Shown here: positions 12,062-24,380 of the stretch, piece by piece | Position numbering within the stretch: position 1 is the stretch's first letter | Layout of the letters: each line of letters starts with the position of its first letter | NCBI GenBank assembly: GCA_001599595.1 | Contig: BCHH01000006.1 | Location: 150,846-214,845 of the forward strand | Source: Beverwykella pulmonaria | Lineage: Eukaryota; Ascomycota; Dothideomycetes; Pleosporales; Melanommataceae | Direction: 5' to 3' | Length of the DNA stretch: 64,000 nucleotides | Notes under the pieces: model-generated | Database searches by the model: none | What the model was told of the DNA's origin: nothing | Seen by the model: only the letters and a program-made list of their open reading frames with translations | Position numbers and translations under genes: made by a program

Positions 12062-13223
12062 ATGCTGATTACCGAGTCGCACGTAGATGTAGCCACCCAG
12101 GCGGGTGGTGACATGAGTATGAGAAGATTCCTTGCAGATCATGACAAGGTGTGACTGATTTCTGGCCCAGGAATCCACATCTTCCATCCAAGCATCCCGG
12201 CATACCCCAAAGCAAAGTTTCCTGGCGTCGTGGTCTTCAGCGAAATTTACCAAGGTGCTTTCTTTCCATCTCATGCTAATTTCATGCCCCCAATATATAT
12301 ATATTCGCGTTCTCGTCTCTTATCCATGACAGACATGTGCATGGATTGGGATCCCATTATGCCGTCGGACATCTTGAGAAGATACCCCATCAACTCATTT
12401 TAAGCTTCAACCCCCAATCAATTTTGGTTCAGATTTCTCTTGCTCCTTTTTCCTTGTCCATACCCTAACACAACCCACTCATACTAACTCCCCCTAGTGA
12501 CCGGCCCCGTAGCCCGCTTCGCCCGCCAAATCTGCTCCCAAGGCTATATCGTCGCGGCGCCCTCCTCCTACCACGAATTCACCGGCCCTGAGCCCCTCGC
12601 CTACGATGGGCCCGGCACCGACAAGGGGAACGAATGGAAAGTGGCAAAGAAGGTATCCGCCTATGACGAAGACGCCACCCTCTCCATCGACCACCTGCTC
12701 TCCCTGCCAACATGCACCGGCAAAATTGGGGCTACAGGAATGTGTCTTGGTGGGCATCTGGCATACCGCTGTGCGCTCGACCCCCGTGTATCAGCGGCAG
12801 TGTGCTATTTCGCAACCGACATCCATAGCGCTACCTTGGGAGAGGGCAAGAACGACGATAGTCTGAAGCGCGCAAAAGATATCAGGGGGGAGCTGGTCAT
12901 GATATTTGGGAAGATGGATAACCATGTTCCGCCTGAGGGGAGGGATTTGATTAGGAAAACGCTGCACGAGGCGGGTGTCACGTTCTCGTTTTATGAACAG
13001 GCGTGGGCCCAGCGTACGCGCCTCTCTTCCTTCCCATTCAGTACATTGGCTGACCATATACAACGCAGATGCATTCATCCGGGACGAGCTCAGCAAAGGC
13101 CGCTACGACCCGGCCATCTCAGGGATATGTTTCTCAATGCTAACTGAGCTCTTCAACCGAACGCTGCGGTCTGATCTAGGCCCGCGCAGCGGAGAAGAGG
13201 TCGAAATTGAAGACGTGTGTTGA
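12062..13223 (+). CDS. Dienelactone hydrolase family protein
   Basis: Four exons: 12062-12116, 12171-12254, 12498-13013 and 13069-13223, giving 269 residues with consistent phases. It starts MLITESHVDVAT. The nucleophile elbow GMCLGGH places Cys near 129, as in dienelactone hydrolases. The acid is probably the Asp of GKMDNH, and the His arises at the last splice junction (AQ-H-AF). The family opens lactones or related esters in aromatic catabolism, but most fungal members are uncharacterised. Intron 2 is 243 bp, about five times its neighbours, and has a tactaac branch site just before its acceptor. No defect is seen. Confidence 0.9.
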
Positions 13224-13667
13224 TGAGCGAGCTGTGCAGGCCAAGCCTTTGAAGTAGATGGATCAGGAAGCGGCCAACAGATCAATGTGTACACAAATCA
13301 CAATGCAAGGTCATCACTGGTACCATTCAAGTAAAGGGCGGATTATCATCATTATCCTCCACTCCACCACCGCGATAAACAGCCGCCCTACCAAGGGCCG
13401 TCATCCCTTACACTCTTCCACGCTTGCTCTCGCCCCTCCTCTCTTATGCCGATAACCACTAACATACGATACATGCAATCAGTCTTCCATCCCACCAAAT
13501 GCACATATTCCGTCGCCACACCATGCTTACCGCAAATGCCTAAAAGAACTTTTATAGCCGCCGATGATCAATCGGAGCGTAATATCGTGAATACTTACCT
13601 ACTACATGTCTTCTTCTTGACGCGGCTCCGTTGAAGTTTTGTATCTCTCCGCTACGAGAAACCATTT
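13224..13667. other. Convergent intergenic, 3' UTRs
   Basis: The dienelactone hydrolase (+) and the UBP3-like gene (-) end facing each other across 444 bp. No gene or repeat was seen; it probably holds both 3' UTRs and terminators. Confidence 0.5.
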
Positions 13668-16485
13668 TCAAACTTCGATGCGCTGGTAAAACAGTATGTA
13701 GGCAACCTTGTTATCCCTAGCGCCCTCTTTCGGCAGCGGAGTCCGCTTGCCAGTTGTGCTTGGAGTAGCAGCCCCGTTGACTACTCCACTCCACTTTTTC
13801 ACTCCCAGCTCTTTTCCTGACTTGTCAGCGCCGTTAACCTGGCTCCAGCCACCCTCATCTGACCTCTCATCTTCGCCATCCAAACCGACCTGCTCGTAGA
13901 AGTTCTTATTGCGGCCATCGTCCTTCTTGTGCTGCTCGAGAGCGGCAGCCAACACCTTGGGATCTTCTTCCGCTCCACCTTCTGCAACGTCGTCTGCACG
14001 GATACGTCGGATTATGGTGTCATCCATGCGAATCCATTCGCGACCTTCTTGGCGGCGAAGATCCACCGTGTAATGACCACCGCTGGCATTCTTGCCATGG
14101 TGGTAGACGACGGCAGTGAGCCTGTAGCGTGGGAGACCACCCTGTGCTGCGAAGACACCCCGCTTATTTGGTGGGAAGACTTCTTTGGGGATCTCCAGCT
14201 CCAGTGGGTACCCGATCTTTTTCCATATCTTTTGAGGTCCGCTTCCATCATAGTAAAATCGTTTCAGATGGAGAATGAGGACCGGTGGGAGGGTTTCAAT
14301 GAAGACTTGTTTCGTAGACGCCTTAGTACCACGCGTGGTGTTATCCAACGTTTCTAGGTGAGTCAAGCCCTTGAGAGCATCCGAGATGTTGTGGATGTTG
14401 GGTGAGCCGATATCCAGTTGGAGAGGTTGGTAAGGTTCAAGAGTGACGGAGGTCTTCTCCCCGGGCTTGCGGTACTCTGATCGAATCTTCCCACCAAAGA
14501 TCTTGGTCAAGGGGCTCTCGATCTCAATCGCCCCAGATGATTGGGTAATGGAAGACTTCTGCTTGGGCCCAACCTCGAGCCAAGCATTGTCCGCGGATCC
14601 CGCGCGATCGCTGTTAGGCGATGTGACGGTCTCTGGGCCGCTGGCAGACCTTCCGCTCTTGATGACATGCGCGCATTCCTCGTGAAGCCCAGCAAGGAGG
14701 AAACCCAAAAACTCCTCGGCGTCCTCTTGTTGACCTCGCTTCATGTTATCGAAGCGAGGAAGTCGCTTGATTACATCGTATACATACTCTGGAGTCAGCG
14801 GGTCACCGTACTGCTCCAGTTCGTTGTCCTTCAAACGAAGGCGAAGTTTCTCAGCCGATTCAGCCGAGTCAATAGTCTTAAAGTCGCGCATGAACATAAT
14901 CCTTTTGAAGGTTAGTCACTGACTTGAAAGAGTGAAGGGCAGAAACTTACATAGCATCAACGAGGGGAGTCTCGCTCTTGAAGCTATGCGCCGCGCGCTT
15001 TGCAACCTGATCCAAGAAATCGTAAAATGGTACGCAGAAAAGAAGAGCTTGAAGAACCTGCTTCTGTTAGTATCACGTGCGTGGCGTGTGCGTGTCTCAC
15101 GGGTTACTTACAGAATTCATATAACAAATATTACCCGAATTTACAAGGCCACGAGGCTCGAGAAAGGAAACTTTTTTATCAGCATCTACCGTGAAAGACG
15201 CAAGTACATCACCAAGGGAATTGCCTTTTGGTGCAGTTGACCCATTTCCGTTTGTGGGTGTAACGCCGTTGGAAACTGGCGCTGCGGTTTGCGCCGCGAC
15301 AGGCGTGGCCTTCGCCCTGAGAAGCTCGGCCCACGACTTGGGTGCTACCTTTGGAGGTGGGGAAGCCTTGGGAGTCTCCTCGGCGCTACCGCTCGTCTCA
15401 GTCGTTACGTGTGTAACATCCTCTGCCTTCTTGGATTCCTCGTCCGCTGGGACTGCCTTGGCCGACTTTTGTGTTGTGGAGGTCACGCTCGGGGCCTTCG
15501 CAGACTTGATCGGGATCAGTGGTACAGCGGGCTTGGTCGCAGTTCGTCCATGTGAATGAGTGGGGCCTGCTGGTCGAGGGGGTGGATGAGCCATCGCAGA
15601 TGACGGAGTAGTCGGGTGAGTCGAGTCGGCCTCTGAGGGAGGGTGTGAAGTGGACGGGGTTTCGATCTCGATCTCTGAAGGAGCTGCCATCGTCGATGCT
15701 TGTGACTCTTCAGGTCCCTCGGTGGATGTTGTGGGTGCCCGCTCTTGCTCCTCCATTTGCTCTTCCTTGAGCTCCTCCTCGTCTTCTACAACCTGGTCAC
15801 GGATAGGGAACGCCAATCCCTCGTCGCTCGCCAACACCGGCCCTCTCCTCCGCTTCTTCTTTTGTGAGGCTCTAGGCGGAAATTGCGCATCGGGGACCGA
15901 GAGCCAGGGCAAGGGAGGGTGAAAGGGCTTGTGTGCACTGGGCGTCGGCTGCAGCGGCGGGGCAGACGCGGCGAAGGAGGATCTCGAAGGGGTTCTCGAT
16001 GGCGGCAGGGTCGGCGTGGTCATGCTTGTCGAGGGTGTTGGGGAATTGACAAGCGTCTGCGAGGACACCGATGGCGTCGAGGGCACAGGCTGGGGCGTTG
16101 GGTTGCGCATCACGGGTGGTGTTCGTGAGTGGACAATGGGCGGCGTTTGAGCGAGCGGGCGGTTGACAGGAGGCAGGTGGGCCATGTGCGGGTGTGACGA
16201 CACAACCACGGGCGAGCTGTGCGGTTGAAACTGGCGTGGAGGCATGTATTGGGGCTGCGGAGGCAGCTGCGGCTGCTGGTAGGGGTTGTACCATTGCGGC
16301 ATGTGCTGTTGCGGATAGGGCGACGCGTGCGGAGGCACATAGTGCTGAGGGTGGTGGTACTGCGTGTAGGGGTTGTGGACGGGCGAATGCGTCTGTGGGG
16401 GGAGGTAGTGGTAGTGAGGCTCACCCTGCCGCCGTCCCTGATGGACTGGCCCAGGGGCCTGCGGTATGTGAGGGCCGGGCATCAT
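13668..16485 (-). CDS. UBP3: Ubiquitin carboxyl-terminal hydrolase, Ubp3/USP10 type
   Basis: Three exons: 16485-15112, 15057-14951 and 14901-13668, giving 904 residues. An in-frame TGA lies upstream of the starting ATG. Residues 1-430 are a low-complexity Pro/Gln/His/Tyr-rich then Ser/Thr-rich region, as in Ubp3. The USP domain starts near 440: the Cys box NSGNICYMNS has Cys454 and is cut by intron 1, GQQEDAEEFLGFLL follows, and the His box is GGHYTVDL with His770. In yeast Ubp3 works with Bre5 in ribophagy and stress granules; animal USP10 removes ubiquitin from stalled 40S subunits. It diverges from the RNF10-type ligase gene. The domain assignment is secure; orthology rests on layout. Confidence 0.93.
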
Positions 16486-17624
16486 TGCCGGCAGGCGTCG
16501 ATGATGCCTTCACAGTCAGCGCTGGCCAGAGACCGAGCGACCAACGTGTGAGGCGGGGGATCTGAGCGGCGGCAAGATGGGTACAGATACGTCTCCGCGG
16601 TCTTGGGAAGGCGGGCGCGATGGCTGATGGACGTGGGTGTTGGCGTGAACGGCGCGGTGTTTGCGCTCAGAATTGTTGCTGGGATGGTCGCGCGGCGAGG
16701 CGGCCAAGGTTCGGGGGAGGAGCAGGCGGGTGGGGGCTGCAGAGCGCGGGGTCATGGCATCAACACGACATGGCGGACAGGGAGGGACTGCCCGTCTGGA
16801 GGGAGGTGCTGATCGGGGGTGGAGGAGGACGAGGCGTGGTGATGTGGTGGTGAAGGGGGCGCCGTTGGGGGAGGCAGACTTGAGGCAATCAATGGAAGGA
16901 GTTCGAATGTAAGTAAACCCTAAACCCTGCGAGGCCTGTGCACGCGCAATGACTGTTCAGCGGTCCGAACGCGGGGGGCAATGGGCGCAGGGCAAACAGT
17001 GCAATTGAGGCGCCGCAAAGAAACGAAGAAGCATGCGGTTTAGGGTGGTGTCTTGGGATGTTTTAGAAGGGCGTGGCCGAGAGACAGCAGGCCGACATCA
17101 AGCGGAGTCGTCGCAGCAGCCACAGCCGGAAACATCATCGGCGCATTGACTTGTCCGACCCATAAACTATATGCCTTTGCTCTGCAAGAGGACTGTACTG
17201 AAGAACCATTCCTAGTAACTATATAGAGAGGATGCCTCTCTAAGACCAATACAGTAGGATTAGCGTACGCAGAATAAATAATATGTGTTCGTTTGAGGTG
17301 TTACTGCCTACATAAAGTCCATGTTGGGTGGATGCATTCGACTGCCGAAATGCCACGCACGTGACGCGACCCGCCCCGTCCAGACCCGTCATCCGTCAAC
17401 CGTGCTGTGACTCTTCTCTCCGCAAGTCCATCCCATCCGGGGGACCCAAACACCTGCCACCCGCACTCAATTCACGCCACATCTCGCATACCCTCACCCT
17501 CTCTTCCTGCCCTTTGGCGTCCTCACCCTCTCTTGGTCACGTCTTCTCGGTGCTGACGTGCTAGCATCTGTCCCTCGGCCTCAGCGTCATCGTCTTCGCC
17601 GCCCGCAACTCGTCGAGAGTGGAA
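16486..17624. promoter_or_regulatory. Shared 5' region of the UBP3 and RNF10-type genes
   Basis: 1139 bp separate the divergent starts. It is GC-rich near the UBP3 start (16560-16900). A pyrimidine-rich leader with several CCCTC/CACCCTC runs lies at 17380-17600 before the RNF10-type start. The open frames here have no recognisable content. It should contain both promoters and 5' UTRs. Confidence 0.5.
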
Positions 17625-19961
17625 ATGTCGTCCAACCCGCCGTCCATTTCCACCTCTTCCAAGGCGACCGCACCGTCAGGACAACTCTCTCCTGCGCAAG
17701 CTCCCGGCTCCACCGCGACTGGTGACAGCTACGGCCAGCGGCGAAGTGGGGGCAGCAGTTTCGGAGCGGGGGCAACCACGAGATCCTCACCCACGCCACG
17801 CAACAGCCAGCAGAAGAAGAAGCAGCACAAGGGCTCCAAGCGCTTTCCCCAGGTGGAGGACGATGCCATTGCCGAGTCGGTGCGTTACGCTTCAAAGTAA
17901 CTGAGGAAAAAGCCACTAATACGAATGCAGCTCGCCATGCGTCCCTTTACCAGCAGAAAGGGCCAGACGTCCATCACCCACCTCATGAACTTCAGCCTTC
18001 CCCCTCGCCCGCAGAACTACAACCCTTCGCATAGACATGGAAGGAATAACCGCAGGCATCCGACGTGGGGTTTGGGATCGGGCTACCATGCCAGCGACAA
18101 GGCGAGGTGGGCGTCCTGATGATGGTATCGTGTTGAAGCACTGCTAATGCGTGGTAGATATGTGCACGCTAACTATCGCTTCATTGTAGACCCGCGTGGA
18201 GACTACCGTGCTCAGAGCGTCGACGCCGATATCCATCTAGACTGGAATACTGTCCTACAAATATTGGCGTCCTCACAGTCCCAGGACGCTTCTTGCCCGA
18301 TCTGCCTAGGGACTCCGGTAGCCCCGAGGATGGCAAAGTGCGGCCATATCTTCTGTTTACCCTGTTTGATACGCTACATGCAATCCGAGGATGAGGGAAA
18401 GGCCCCGGAGAAGAAGGCGCGGTCAAAGAAATGCCCTCTGTGCTGGGATAGCATCTACATTTCTGAGACGAGGCCTGTACGCTGGTACATGGGACAGGAG
18501 AACGAGCCCCCACGCGAAGGGGGAGACGTCGTGCTGCGCTTGGTCATGCGGTCGGCTGGAAGCACGCTGGCGATGCCCCGGGACGGGGCCGATGCTCTTG
18601 GCAACGACGAGGACATTCCGTGGCACTACGCCGCCGAGGTCATGGACTATGCTCGAGTCATGCGAGGAGGAGAAGACTATATGATAGATCAGTTTAATAG
18701 CGAGATCCAAGAGTTGGAACAGCAAGAGAAGGAAGACGAACTCATGTTTGGGGAAGACAATGTAGAGTGGGTGCGAAAGGCGGTACGCGTAATCCGCGAG
18801 GCAAAGGAGAAGGTCAAGGGCATAGGAAATCCGCCAGAGATGCCCACCAAACCAACGGAACCAAAACCCAAGAAGGCACCCATTGTATTTCACGAGAACC
18901 AGGAAGATACTCCAGAAATGTATAGGATCATGAACGCGACCAAGTCGGGCCAGAGTCTGCCAGCAACGCCACATACACAAGCGCTCATCCCAGAATCAAC
19001 CCCCTCTGTGCCGGTGGATGTGTCTAATGCGTCACCGTCTAGGAAAATGTCGGTTTCCTCCCATTCGTCGAGGACGAGCCATGGCGGCGGCATTGGATCA
19101 ACCCTGGCCGAGATCCGCAATCGCCAACAACACGACCACAGCCACACCCCATCCGAGTATTACTTTTACCAAGCCCTATTGCATTACTACTTATCGCCGT
19201 TGGATATCCGCATTCTGAAAGTCGCATTTGGCAATTTTGCCTCCTTCCCGTCCACAATTCTTCCCCGCGTCGAGCGTGTGTCAACCGGCCATGTCGTTGA
19301 TGATGAGCTACGGAGACGTACAAAATACCTTGCCCATCTTCCTTATGGATGCGAGGTCAGCTTTTTGGAATGTGATTGGACTGACACTGTGGCCCCTGAA
19401 GTATTGGAGCAATTCAAGCCCGAGATAGAGAAGAGGAGAAAGAAGAATTCCGACAAGGAGAGCCGAGAAGAGAAGGCCCGCATAAAGGCGGAAAAAGAAG
19501 AATATTCCCAATTCGCCTCGGCGAGGAAGAAGAGGCCGAGCACCTCGGAGAAGTTCTCCGCGGACGACTTCCAACCTCTGGCGCCCAGTAGCCTTCCGGA
19601 CACTGCTGTCATGACGGATGCGGAGAGCGCATCAACATCACCACCCTGGCCTTCACGACGGGGTCACGGCTTTGCTTCACTAGCATCGCCGTCCACTAGC
19701 CCATCGGCGCCGCGCACTGTCTGGGGCACCACCGCTATCGTGTCGTCGACATCGCCCATCATGGTACCCCAGGATCATGACGCACATGACGATGGCTGGC
19801 TTCTAGGCTGGGAGAAGGACCTTCTTCATGAGGACGATGTGGTCGCACAAGTACAGGCCATGTCACTTGGAGAAGGCGAGTCAAAGAAGCAGCCTGGTGG
19901 GAAGAAGAAGAAGGCAAAGAAGATTACACTCATGAGCACAAATGTACGTAGGGGAGCGTGA
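17625..19961 (+). CDS. RING E3 ubiquitin ligase, RNF10/Mag2 type
   Basis: Three exons: 17625-17879, 17931-18106 and 18158-19961, giving 744 residues. A Ser/Thr-rich N-terminus leads into a conserved block with MNFSLPPRP and RYVHANYRFIVDPRGDY. A C3HC4 RING (CPIC, CGHIFC, CPLC) spans about 190-239. A Glu-rich helix and a conserved region (YYFYQALLHYYLSPLDIRILK) follow, then a charged helical stretch and a basic C-terminus ending in a KKKKAKK-type tail. RNF10 monoubiquitinates small-subunit proteins uS3 and uS5 on stalled ribosomes. The block before the RING separates this family from generic RING proteins. Cytosolic action is expected. Confidence 0.92.
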
Positions 19962-20292
19962 TACGGTTAGGTCACTCGGATGGGTTCATGATACTATGGT
20001 AATACGCATCTGCAATGAATAGTATTTTGATTGCCAATACTCTCAGTCTCTCATATTTTTCAATCTTCCTGTCTCGATTCCACCCAATTCAACATACCAT
20101 CTACCCATATCCCGTCAGACCAGCTGGCACCGCACTTTCGATACACAAAATGCTCAGTTCGTCCATCCACACAACTCACAATCCCACGCTCGCTAACCCT
20201 CCTTCTCCTCCCTAACCCACCAACCCACTCAATACCCTCTGCATTCCCCCTTCCGTCCTGTCACAGCCTTCTCCGAGCTCACAAACACGGTA

Positions 20293-20990
20293 CAGTAACG
20301 CGTCAAAAGTCTTAAACCCCAACCCCGCAACGCGAAAATCAGTGCGCCTACACCTAACTTTCAACCCACCTCTACAACGCCTCCACGTCGTCAATTTGGT
20401 ACTGAACTCTCTGGAAATACTCGCCGCGACCGAAATTTATTGCTAGATGAACGGATACAAATTATCGCGCTGCGGGCGCGCGGTGTTCCTGTCAATGAGC
20501 TAATGGAGGAGTTTGGCTGTTCCAAGAGCGCGATCAAGTACACCACAAGGGCCTACTCCACATACACCAATGCGCATGATAAACCTCGATCTGGGCGTCC
20601 TCCTATACTATTAGGACGTACAAAGAAATTGATATATCGCAAAGCACGCTCTACTCCTAAATTTGAGTACTCAGAGCTCGCCAAAGTTGCTCAAGTCTAT
20701 GCCCCAGATGGCACCCCTTCAAGGCCCCCTAGCACCTCTACACTATACAGGGCACTCAAGAGGTGTGGGTTAACCGATTACTACTGTAAAAAAGACCTAG
20801 GTTGACGCGTGCGCGTGCAGTACTACGCGTCAGGTTCTGCAAGAAGTATCAACACTATAACTAGAGGCGGAGGCTGATCAAGTTCTTAGACGAATGATCG
20901 TGTTCACCCCCCTCGGTGTCCTCTTCGTGTGTGCGTTGTTGGTGGAGTGAGGTAGCAAGCAGCTGAAAAAGAGCCCAAGACCTCTTCCTT
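20293..20990 (+). pseudogene. Truncated Tc1/mariner-type transposon relic
   Basis: A TA at 20291-20292 is followed by CAGTAACGCGTCAAAAGTC, which looks like a Tc1-type terminal repeat; no matching right end was found within 1.5 kb. From about 20440 a transposase frame runs 121 codons (DERIQIIALRARGVPVNEL, a paired-like helix-turn-helix, then KPRSGRPP) and stops at 20805. Past that, a shifted frame still reads like the catalytic region (FCKKYQHYN, RRRLIKFLDE) but with stops, some at sites where Trp codons are expected. So it is broken by frame loss and nonsense mutations and lacks the rest of the DDE domain. It cannot encode a working transposase. Confidence 0.8.
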
Positions 20991-21186
20991 GTACCATGCA
21001 TCCAAGCGTTCAACTATCACCTAAGGTGGATTCGGGCAAAGTAGCTCTTCGCTACGGTGCAATAGAATAGCTGCTTATAATTAGTATGTATTCCGCTCTG
21101 GTCTGCATCAACTTACGCTGCTACTATCTCACTAGATGAATGTCCAATAACTGTCTGCAGCGTTACCTAACACTTTCTAACCAGTC
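20991..21186. other. AT-rich spacer, transposon debris likely
   Basis: It sits between the Tc1 relic and the minus-oriented solo LTR. No reading frame or repeat border could be defined. Confidence 0.35.
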
Positions 21187-21311
21187 TGTAAGTAGGGTGA
21201 GGGTATATAAAGATGAGTATTGTCTGTGTAATATACAGCTGATATATATAAGCAGGACTTGATTAGTAACTAACATATCTACGTGACTGGTAGTAGTTTC
21301 CTAGGCTTACA
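21187..21311 (-). mobile_element. Solo LTR, copy 3, mutated
   Basis: The reverse complement aligns by eye along its length with the solo LTRs at 29167 and 58549: CAGCTGATATATATA, then GATTAGT, an ACGTGAC block, and GGCTTACA at the end. The opposite end reads TGTAAGT, one base off the family terminus. Several family GG positions are AA here. No clean 5 bp target duplication is visible. It is probably the oldest of the three copies. Confidence 0.7.
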
Positions 21312-21775
21312 GATAGGCTTACATAACAGTGAGCCGTTGAATGCTTACAAGGGCTGAGGCAATCACGTATGCTTGTTTAGCTAACATGGTGTAAGCGTTG
21401 GAAAAGTTTTGTTTCAATAAGATTACACAGCACTTAACTGATTAGGTCCGCAGGCAGATGAAACGAGAAATAGTGGCAGAAGAGTAGCTAAGAAATTGTT
21501 CACTAGTTAGATACTTCGAAAACGCTCGGGCAGTGGGGGAAGCTCCTGCGATTCTTCTCCCTTCAATGTGGGTCTTCCGTCCAAAATGAAGACGTAATAG
21601 CTGCCGGAGGTGCCCCAAATACTTTTTTAACAATCATATCAGATAGTTCAATTTTACTATATCTCCCTGTCCCTTTATCTCCTCCACTCACTCCCCATCT
21701 GTAATCCAGACAAGAAGCATTTCCCAATGACCGCATATATCCTATTCAATCTACCCATAGATCTCAATTAGGTGA
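21312..21775. other. Intergenic, no gene seen
   Basis: This AT-rich DNA lies downstream of the HET gene. A second GCTTACA sits at 21317-21323 and a TGTAAGC near 21391, which may be further debris of the LTR family. No reading frame is convincing. Confidence 0.4.
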
Positions 21776-23813
21776 TCAGATGAGCCACATGTCTTCACAT
21801 GCCCCAGGGGAGAAGGCCTCTCCGCGCATGATCCCATGAACATACGCCTCACCTACGAGCTCCCAGAGCGGCCCTCGAGGGCGTATGATTAATGGAAGAT
21901 CTCCTCCACGAGTGAGAACGATCTTGTCTCCGGGCCATGTCAATCCTGGTACCAATGCTAACCGCCCACAAGCTGTAGTGCTCAAGCGGCGGTTGCGCAC
22001 AGTTTTGGTAATTGAGGACCAATCTGCCCTGCCTCGATCCTCGCCACGGCTCTCGCATGCCTTACGCCGCAGTTGCTCTGTTATTCCTAACCCTAAAAGA
22101 CTCAGACGTGGTGTCATTTTGTCAAGGTTAGTTCTTGTTAGTAAACGGAGCTTCCTCATATCATTGTTGTAATTGCAGAATGCGAGCTGGGATTCGGCTT
22201 GGTCGTACAACACATCATGACTTGCGCATATTGTCTTCCAGTAGGCCATGAGTATTGGCTCCTCCGTTTCACGGTATATGGATTCAGATCTTGCGCCTGC
22301 TAGCCGCTCACATTCGTCGAAGTACCGCACTTGACTAAAAACTAGCTCAGAGTTGGCACGTAAATCGAGCGAGCTAGGATAGTGCTCCGGAAGAGGGACG
22401 ACGCGCGAAACAAAGCGAATAGTGTCGACGATATGGCCTTGCAGCATGATCATATCTCCAGTTTTGGAGGTGATGAGGTCATAAAGTGTGCCGCTTGATG
22501 CACGAAAACCCAGGCGAGATCTTCCGGGTGCATTTAAATCGCTATACTCCTTATCAGTTAAAAGTCTGCTGTAGAAGGGAAAGATATATTTGTTGGATAA
22601 ACACGTACTAATTGCCGTAATCTCGTAAGAAATGGTAAGCGCAATTATTAAAGTCACCTGGGATACTGGAATAAGGAAACTTACTAAATGAATTCGCCTC
22701 GTTGTTCTCAAACTCATATCCATTAAGCGTTATGAAAGGAATGAGCTCAGACTGGCTCCAGTCAGGGACCCATGATGGTAAATCTCTCCGTAAAATTCCG
22801 TTCAAAGAACGTGTAGCGGCAAATATGTCCAACTTGCGATCCTGTTCCAGACATTTTAAGGCAAAGGCCTTGTAGAATTCTGTCATGGGCAAAGGATAAT
22901 CCGAATCTAACCCCATTCGTTCTCCATCACCAGATATGCCGACTAGTCCTATGATCTTGTCCTTCTCCTCGGTAGCATGTCGGTGCTGATGTCTGAGAAG
23001 GAGAGAAAGTAACTTGGGCCGCCGGTTCGCAAGGAACGCCCGGCGTGCATTACATTGTTGAAAGGCTTCCCACACATTGGGAGTCCATCCATTGGGGAAT
23101 TGTTGGATGCATCGCACTCCCATGAGGAAGTCATCCCAGTCCACAGTAGAATACCCGCACATCACAATCGCCTTGCTGCACACTGCCGCTTCCTGCACTG
23201 TCCAAATGCGAGTGAACCATTCTCGGTTCATGATGTTCTGGAAGTCCTTATAGACTTGCTCGTACTCCCGAGGAAGACCTAGCTGCTCCCATTGTGAGGG
23301 ATGGAGCTTGTGTATGTTGACTGGACAGCCAAGGATCTGGGATGCCCTGACGAGCTTAGGAACGAGCTCAAAAGCCTTTGTAGTCCGATAATCATCTTTG
23401 CCTAACCAAATAACAACCTGCCTACATTCTTGGTATATCCTGGTCATCAGGCCAATTTGAACGAGCTTCTCCTTATCATCTCTCTGATTAATACATATGG
23501 CGTCCACCCATAGAATCCGGGACAGGAAAGGGTACCTCAGGTAAACCAGCGCGGTATGAAGATTCGGCCTCGCCAGAAAAGTGGTGTCCAAGGGGGATGT
23601 CTGATCTGCCGAGTTGCAGGTGATGGCAATCTCACCGCCCGCGCAGCCCCAGCAATATGACAGAGCCTCGTAGTTTACAGTACTTCGATTCAGATCAACT
23701 GTATGAAGCACTGTGCGTATTGGGGCAGAGCCTCGTCCAGGGAGCAGTTCTAGGAGGCGAATCTGCGTTCGCCACGTATCGTTTACTAGCCATCCATATC
23801 TTAGCGTTGACAT
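21776..23813 (-). CDS. HET-domain (heterokaryon incompatibility) protein
   Basis: Two exons on the minus strand with all three HET signatures: YEALSYCWG near residue 50, LWVDAICINQ and IWTVQEAAV. A C-terminal helical region ends DMWLI. HET proteins trigger cell death or growth arrest when unlike fungal cells fuse. The start ATG 23813 (MSTLRYGW) puts the domain near the N-terminus; an open frame runs on to ATG 24107. The intron ends at 22569. Its strong donor GTAAGT at 22684 leaves the frames one base out of phase; donor GTTTGA at 22713 restores phase. So the junction is uncertain, or the gene carries a one-base defect. Splicing decides whether about 280 C-terminal residues are made. Confidence 0.8.
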
Positions 23814-24380
23814 AATGTGTAGGACTGCTGGCAAACACTCAGCCAAAGGAATTGATACAACAATAGAATAGCTCGTAAGAGTAAGAAAGCAGAAAGACAA
23901 AGCAGCTTTGCATTTATCAAGCGAGCCATGATCCCAGTTATATTGGGCAGTAGAGTGTAGTACGATCATCATGAGATACTTCGCTTTTGGTAGCCCAGCT
24001 TCAGCCGCAACAAGAAACCACTCTTTCAACCCACGCCAAGCATGTTCACAGCCTTCGGAGGAAGTGACCATTGATATGCGACGGGCTCCGAGCGCCAAAT
24101 TCTGCATCGCGTGATTTTTTTAGGGTCTGAGAGAACGAGGGATAATTTTGTGAGAAGAGCGGATCGACTCAACGAATGGCCATTCAACGAAAATGCAGGG
24201 TGCCACATTGGAAAGAGTGTAGATCAAAGCCACTGCGAGTAGAGATAAAGGTTTAAATGGTGTCTTATAAAAGATTACGCTCCAGAGAATCTTTAAGTTA
24301 TAGGAAGGGAATCATAGAACAATCGTAATATTCATAACTATTCTATACTATGCCCCCAGAAATCAAATCAATGAAGGCCC
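23814..24380. other. HET upstream region, possible 5' extension
   Basis: From 24107 to 23814 the HET frame stays open for 98 codons without a recognised domain, so it is either 5' UTR or an N-terminal extension. The rest is AT-rich, with no other gene seen. Confidence 0.4.

Noticed and set aside
15872..16551. Long plus-strand and alternative-frame open frames inside the UBP3 gene
   Set aside because: They are shadows of the low-complexity Pro/Gln/Ser-rich N-terminus of the minus-strand gene.
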